Both the position numbers and the translations under genes were made by a program. Source: Laetiporus sulphureus 93-53 (taxonomy: Eukaryota > Basidiomycota > Agaricomycetes > Polyporales > Laetiporaceae). Taken from it: a stretch of 64,000 nucleotides of DNA. The DNA is taken from positions 126,602 through 190,601 of the forward strand of contig NW_024468551.1 of the NCBI RefSeq assembly GCF_001632365.1, given 5' to 3'. Under the pieces are notes generated by a model, which was not told the DNA's origin, ran no database searches, and saw only the letters and a program-made list of their open reading frames with translations. Of this stretch, positions 58,613 to 64,000 are shown one piece after another (positions within the stretch are counted from its first letter, which is position 1; each line of letters begins with the position of its first letter).

Positions 58613-60291
58613 TCAACAAATAACACAACACTTATTCCCCTCCCACTCCCTACTCGCACCCCGGCTCCCGCGTCGCTCATGCCCCGCACTGGGCACATGC
58701 GATGGCACGCCCTCCCGCATGAGCATGCTCGCCCTCGTCGCCGCCTCAAACACATCATCAACACCCTCAATCTTCAGCGCGCTCCACTCCCTGTACGCGC
58801 GCGCCCCGATCAGCTGCGCCACGCGCTCCGCCTCGGCGCGCGTCACGAACTGTTGCGAGGACGGCGAGCCTGGGACGTCCACATCCAGTCCAGTCAATAA
58901 TGCGGGTCCTTGAAGGATGAGTGTGAAACGCGTACCTTCTGGTGGTCGTAGACCTGACTTGCACCCAACGAGAAGAACCGGGATCGTAGGCCCACAAATC
59001 GAACGTACTTCCTCTATCCACTACTCACACGTGCAACCCGCTCAGCGCTACCGTCGCACATCGGTATAATAGGACACGCACCTTTACAGTGACATTTTCC
59101 AACGAGTCCGGCGTATCAATCGCGAACGCGATCAGGATGACATGCGACTTGGAGTAGGACATTGGCCGTAAACGCTATGCACCCAATCAAGCACATCATG
59201 CAAGAAAGGTGCCAGCGAGCAAAAGGCCGGTTGCAAGGCACGAATCGCAGGTCGAGGGCACAAGCAGAAGACAAGCGCGGCGGAGCATGAAGAACACACG
59301 GACCGCCAGACCGACGCCAGAAGACCGCGCATCAGGGCGAAGCAAACACAAGAAAAAGACGAGCATAACGACGAGCGACGCAATACAATCCCATTGGCGA
59401 CGGCCACGGCGACAGTTTGCCGGTCAAGCGAGCCAGGATCATTAAGCGCAAGGCAGCAGGCGAACAGGGCAAGCGACAGCGGATATAGCACATCCGGCCA
59501 TTTTCAGGTACGACCGAAGAACCACAAGAAACGAACGTGCGTGCGGAGCGGATAGTCGAAGGAAGGGTACAAAGACGTCTGATGAGCCCGCGCTCGCAGC
59601 TAGCAAGGATCCTCAAAGCGTACCTCGTATTCTTCTTGGCCGCTGCGTGCCGCGACGGAGGACGAGGTCAATCTCAAATAGCTAATACGACAAAGGCATG
59701 TAGCACGTACGCAGTATCCCATAATGCGGGCTGCGCGGGTTTTCCATCTAGTCTTATCTCCGCAACACAGTTCTCGAAGATCGCTACAGGGCCGTGCGGA
59801 AATGTTGATGACGACGCGTTGATGAGATGCGGATGTTATCAGCGGTGTCCGTATGCAAGGAACGTGACCTACTCACTTGGTTGCTGCATGCGGCAAAGGA
59901 CAGAAGGCGCACGTCAGTATCAGATGTCATACCGCTCCCGCACATCCAGGAACATGGAGCAAGGACAGAAGGGTGACGAAAGGGCCGGTGGACGAAAATA
60001 GAACACAGGGCTGCGGAAGGGGAGAGGACGGGAAACGAAGGGGCGAGAATGCCAGAGGAAAGGAAAGGGCGATACGCACGTATTCCTTGGGAAACTCGCC
60101 GAGGGCAAAGGAGCATAGGAGCGACGTCTTGCCGCAGGCGCCTGGAAGAATGAGTGGCACAAACGTAAGAAGAGCGCAGCACAGCCATTCGAGGAGAGAG
60201 GACAAATTAGGCAACAGTCAGCTATGCGTGGGCGAGTCAGAGAAGGCAGAGCGGGTGCACCATCACCGACGATGACGAGCTTTCTCCGGAT
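58613..60291 (-). CDS. divergent Rho-family small GTPase
   Basis: Seven exons were recognised: 60291-60261, 60141-60076, 59783-59711, 59642-59624 (19 nt), 59174-59082, 59020-58936 and 58908-58613. Together they give about 220 codons; a short first exon with the start Met is missing from my model. G1 is GDGACGKTS, G3 is DTAGQEEY, FAIDTPDSLENV is typical Rho, G5 is SALK, and the C-terminus ends in the prenylation box CVIC. Two motifs deviate: switch I reads YVPIFENC instead of YVPTVFENY, and G4 reads CKSGLR instead of (C/T)KxDLR. Rho proteins normally cycle between GTP and GDP at the plasma membrane to control actin and polarity. This copy may be degenerate or have unusual nucleotide binding, unless a tiny exon was missed. 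Confidence 0.7.
59225..59370. repeat. repeat B, copy 1 (inside Rho intron)
   Basis: GTTGCAAGGCACGAATCGCA and AGAAGACAAGCGCGGCG, followed by a GCATCAGGGCGAAGCAAA-type end. It is a direct repeat of about 60355-60495, with roughly 85% visible identity in the best blocks. It lies in the large intron between the exons at 59624 and 59174. Confidence 0.7.
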
Positions 60292-60354
60292 CTGCGGTGC
60301 GGGGCAGTGTGAGCATGCGCAGGCGAGACGTGGAAGTGGCTAGCCGCTATGTGT

Positions 60355-60495
60355 TGCAAGGTACAAATCGCAGGTCGAGAGCACATACAGAAGACAAGCG
60401 CGGCGAAGCAAGATCAGACAGACTGCCAGACCAGTCAATGCCAGATCAGTCGATGCCAAAAGCCGTGCATCAGGCGAAGCAAAAACAAGACAAAG
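60355..60495. repeat. repeat B, copy 2 (upstream of Rho gene)
   Basis: Direct copy of the segment at 59225-59370, located just upstream of the first recognised Rho exon. Confidence 0.7.
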
Positions 60496-60598
60496 AGTAC
60501 GACGATGAGTGTTTAATCGCGATGGAACATATTCAGATAGACCTCCTCTCGTAATGTTCTGTGACCTGTGAGATACTAGCCTTTTGGAACCCATTGTG

Positions 60599-60705
60599 TT
60601 GCCGTTGAGAAGCGCCATGGCTTGTTACTGAAGCTGATGGAGCGAGATGGATGAGACAACGAGGACAGTTGCGGCGCTTGTCCGAAGTTCGAACTGACGT
60701 GTGAC
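60599..60705. repeat. repeat A, copy 2
   Basis: Copy of the F-box gene's first bases and promoter (57729-57845) in the same orientation, without the rest of the gene. Together the two copies flank the Rho gene. Confidence 0.75.
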
Positions 60706-60949
60706 GCGTGACATCACGCAGAAGCAGATGCCACTCGCCTTCATTCGTTTTAATCCTGAAACGATCCTCGATTCACAAAGCTCTGAAGCTGAAGCTTCCC
60801 CAAGCCAGGGGATAAGTACTCCAGCTGAGCGTGAAATGCATGCTGCTGGGTTGCATCCAGCTTTGCGTGACCACAACAACTAACTCGAAGACTTACACTT
60901 GATCATCGCTAGGCTCCGTTTGATTCTTCAGTCGCATAGCTGGTGGCCT

Positions 60950-61601
60950 CGAGATTGCTCCACGGTCAAATCTATATCATGCCTCCAGTTGCTTCTTGCG
61001 CCATGCTAACTATGACTAGCCTGTCTAGCGGCCAGACAGACTGGATCATCTTTCGGCGTCTCAACGTGGTGAGTCCCGCGATACCGTTGCTCCAACACAC
61101 GGGAGAAACATGACACCAATTCAATGAAATTCCGCGCTCGTGACAACCCAGAAAAGCACGTTGGTCTTCAATAGATTAATGAGAGTTCCTTCTAGCTCGT
61201 TCAATGTTTTCACGAATAACCAAAGGCCACAATCATCAGCAACACTGATAAAATGCCCTCGCAGTCACGGCATGTAGAAATAGAGGATGATAGGCATGTT
61301 CTGATAATAATTTTATGAATACACCAATACCGATATGCTGCCCTTCATATTAGATAGGAGGATGAGCTTCGTTATGATTCACCGATCCCCACGGTCGGTC
61401 AGCTGCGGCAGCATCCCGCGGACCGGAGTCGCTCCTCGCGTCTCTGCCCCTGCCCTTGTGACAGCCGGGGAACAGGTGGAGAAAGAGGGGCATTGCATGC
61501 ACATGCTCATGCGACAGATCCAGTCCGCCCATGACTTGGCCCTTTGTCCAGTATAAAGAAGCTGTTGACAGCCCTCCAACTTGAAGTTATCTCATCACGG
61601 A
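60950..61601 (+). repeat. duplicated P450 upstream region, copy 3 (before P450-8)
   Basis: Similar to 47550-48311 and 51205-52228: GCCATGCTAACTATGACTAG, CGGCCAGACAGACTGG and ACGGGAGAAACATGACACC. No gene lies inside. Confidence 0.7.
61552..61557 (+). promoter_or_regulatory. TATA box of P450-8
   Basis: TATAAA 50 bp before the start codon, in the same context (CAGTATAAAGAAGCTGTTGA) as P450-7. Confidence 0.6.
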
Positions 61602-63837
61602 ATGATGACTACCCTGCTTTCGACGTTATCTGCGAATCTGGTTCTCATCTGCGTCGTTTTGCTCTGTCTGGCCCTCCTCCGCTTTTGGGCACGAGCGAAA
61701 GACCGACACCTTCCTCCTGGCCCAAATCGACTTCCTATAATCGGCAATGCCCTTCAAGTACCATTCGAGCACCAGGAGCTTACTTTCGCCGAATGGGGGA
61801 ACAGATTCGGTATGCTTTGCTCGTAGAACCCTTTGCCCGCAGGTATTCAAGTAGAAGCAGGGGATGTCGTCTATGCACGTTTGTTTCAGAAGCACGTCAT
61901 TGTCCTCAACTCCGTGCACGCTGCTCGTGAGCTGTTGGAGAAGCGTGGTGCGATATATTCGGATAGGCCCCGCTTCGTAATGTATGCCGAACTGTACGTT
62001 GCATGCATTATTCCCGATCATCATGATCCGTTATTGATGATGCGCGATGTTTCAGAGCCAAGGCCTACCAGCCGAATATCGTCCTCATGAACTACGGCGA
62101 TGCTTGGCGTGAACAGCGGAAGTGGTACCAGGCGACTCTTTCGACCAGGGCTGCATTAAACAGCTTCCAGCCAGTTCAGCGGCGAGAGATGGCGCGATTC
62201 CTCTCGGAATTGCTTCGAACGCCGAAGGACTTCGCGTTGCACATCAAGAGGTCAGCTCGATCTTTGCGGAGGGCCGAAGATATTCACGTTGGAGGAGCAG
62301 ATATACTGCCGGCATCTTGTTTGAGGTCAGCTACGGACATACCGTAACGTCCAATGACGACGATTTCGTGGTCAAGGCAGACGAAGTCATGACAGAACTC
62401 GCTGAATCTGGTGGAGCCGGCTCGACTTTGGTCGATTTTGCTCCCATATGTAGGCGTTGTCTCATGTTTCTGATATCTTCCCGTCCCCCGTAAGTGGGCT
62501 GACCATCCTCCCTTCCAAATATATCAACAGTGCAATATATCCCAGCTTGGATGCCAGGCGCAGGATTCAAACGCAAAGCTTTGGAGCTCAGGCGGTCGAC
62601 ATTTGAGTCCATGAACGTCCCGTTCATGAGAGTCAAAGACGAGATGGTACAGCACTTTTGTTACCTGTGTCACAATTTCTGAACAGACCTAGGCATGTGG
62701 TTCCGCGAAACCATCGTATGTGAGTAAGCTGCTCGAGGAAATATCCAACAGTCCTACCCGTGCCGAGGACGAGATTGGTATTAGGGCAGGCGCAGCCGTT
62801 ATGTATCAAGGTAAGAGCGATGAAAGACATGCGGATCAATTTCTGAGTACACTCTCGCCATCAGCTGGTAACGATACCGTTCGTATTGCTCTCTTACAAT
62901 TGTGTCGAGGCTCACAGAACAATGTCAGACCGCTACCACGATCACGTCGTTTTTCTTAGCCATGACTTTATTCCCCGATGTCTACCGGAAGGCTCAGGAG
63001 GAAATGGACACAATCATCGGTCGTTCACAGCTCCCAACTCATAGTGACAGACCGTCGCTGCCCTACCTAGAGTGTGTATTGAAAGAGACGTTCCGGTACG
63101 CCCCTGCTAGTCTCCGCGTTAATGCTCACTATCCATCTTCGTCGTTTTAGCTGGGCAGCTCCCGCTCCTCTTGGTACATAGCATCCAAGGCGGAGCAGAG
63201 TGCGTAACTGACCCACTATCCAGGGCTGCCTCATCAAGTCTCTGCTGACGATGAATATCGCGGATATTACATCCCTGGGGGATCTATGATCATAGCGAAC
63301 ATTTGGTAGGCTCTTTCTTCATGCTCATAGTGAGGTACTTCTTATTTATCCGCTAGGGCTATGACGCGAGACCCGGGGATGTTTCCTTCGCCAGAGGTCT
63401 TCGACCCAGAACGCTTTCGCGAGACTGCCGAGAATAAGGAAGGCGCGCTCGATCCTTACACATTTATCTTTGGGTTTGGACGGAGGTAGAACATCGCTCC
63501 ACCTGTGTGCAGTATGTATTGGTGCTCACATCGACTACAGGATCTGCCCTGGTCGTATGCTCGCCGACTCGAGCATCTGGCTAATTGCAGCGAATCTAGT
63601 AGCGACGATGGACATCGGAAGGGAACGCAACGAGGCTGGACAGGAAATCATCCCTGTCCCAGAGTACATATATGGGAGCATAAGGTGAGAGTTTGGCCTA
63701 GTCATGACTGACATCCGGGCACGAGAAAGCTGACTGTTCAAACGCGTAGGCACCCGAAGCCGTTCCTCTGTAGTATCAAACCTCGACACAGCAAGGTACC
63801 TCAGCTGATCTCCCAAGTCCACAGTGATAACAAGTAA
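61602..63837 (+). CDS. cytochrome P450 monooxygenase (P450-8), intact
   Basis: It has the same thirteen-exon plan, ending in TAA at 63835-63837. Motifs: [66 protein letters not shown], microexon AGNDT (62865-62878, Asn where the sisters have Ile or Thr), [19 protein letters not shown] and [13 protein letters not shown]. The exon 6 acceptor is CCTAG before GCATGTGG; read this way the TAG is intronic and the frame is open throughout. The I-helix Ile-to-Asn change and a C-terminus one residue longer set it apart from P450-6 and P450-7. The substrate is unknown. Confidence 0.87.
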
Positions 63838-64000
63838 GCAATCGAGAGCCGAATTGAAGGGCTTGCAGGTGCTTGTTAAAAGGTTATTAGTTTGAATGGT
63901 ACGAATATCTTTCGCGATCAGGCGCGCCCGCCGGGCGCCAGCTTTCGAAGGCCTTATGATTTCAACTACCGCTCCTAGAGGTCTTAGGAAAACTGTTATC
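63838..64000. repeat. 3' flank shared with P450-6 and P450-7
   Basis: Contains TTCGCGATCAGGCGCGCCC, as after the two sister genes. The window ends inside this flank. Confidence 0.65.

Noticed and set aside
59643..59710. Apparent frameshift in the Rho gene before GQEEYE
   Set aside because: A regular intron (59710-59643, GTACGT...GCAG) joins WDTA to GQEEYE in phase, followed by a 19-nt exon, so no frameshift is needed.
62691..62700. Apparent nonsense codon TAG in P450-8 where P450-6 and P450-7 read CAG
   Set aside because: In all array genes the exon 6 acceptor can be placed directly before the Ala-x-Gly codons. With the acceptor at CCTAG the TAG is the intron end and the protein frame is intact.

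Overview
The window reads as nuclear DNA of a basidiomycete fungus, most likely an Agaricomycete of the wood-decay or polypore kind. The evidence is gene structure and gene content. Almost every gene is cut into many short exons by introns of about 50-60 bp. Gene families typical of Agaricomycetes are present: a DUF4470/MYND protein, a TKL-type kinase with an HGD catalytic loop, F-box/LRR and WD40 proteins, and clan-expanded P450s. There is one nuclear tRNA-Glu. No bacterial features, rRNA or CRISPR arrays were seen. All gene models were assembled by hand from reading frames and splice sites; no search was run.

Layout. 0.6-5.6 kb: a DUF4470/MYND-finger gene (+) converges on an eight-exon GNAT acetyltransferase (-). 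8-16.4 kb: three flavin monooxygenases with an extra N-terminal NTF2/SnoaL-like domain. Two are a recent head-to-tail duplication with a period of about 3.3 kb; the third is older and inverted. 16.8-24 kb: a conserved coiled-coil protein, a large WD40 protein, tRNA-Glu(CTC) and a protein kinase. 24-28 kb: gene-poor, with one P450 relic. 28-64 kb: eight P450 loci, all on +, in three subgroups: 28-37 kb (two dead, one intact), 41-46.5 kb (one broken, one intact) and 48-64 kb (three intact, sharing duplicated upstream and downstream DNA). A second, shorter WD40 gene lies between the first two subgroups. An F-box/LRR gene and a divergent Rho-type GTPase (both -) separate P450-7 from P450-8. Two foldback or TIR elements sit in the P450 intergenic DNA.

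How the genes may work together. The region is rich in oxidative enzymes (3 FMOs, 5 apparently intact P450s), but I see no core synthase (terpene cyclase, PKS, NRPS, UbiA-type), transporter or cluster-specific transcription factor. Birth-and-death evolution of detoxifying or tailoring monooxygenases by tandem duplication fits better than a complete biosynthetic cluster. The most notable points are a 14-nt microexon at the P450 I-helix kept in all eight loci, a 700-bp TIR element with a likely empty paralogous site, and a Rho-like GTPase altered in two nucleotide-binding motifs.
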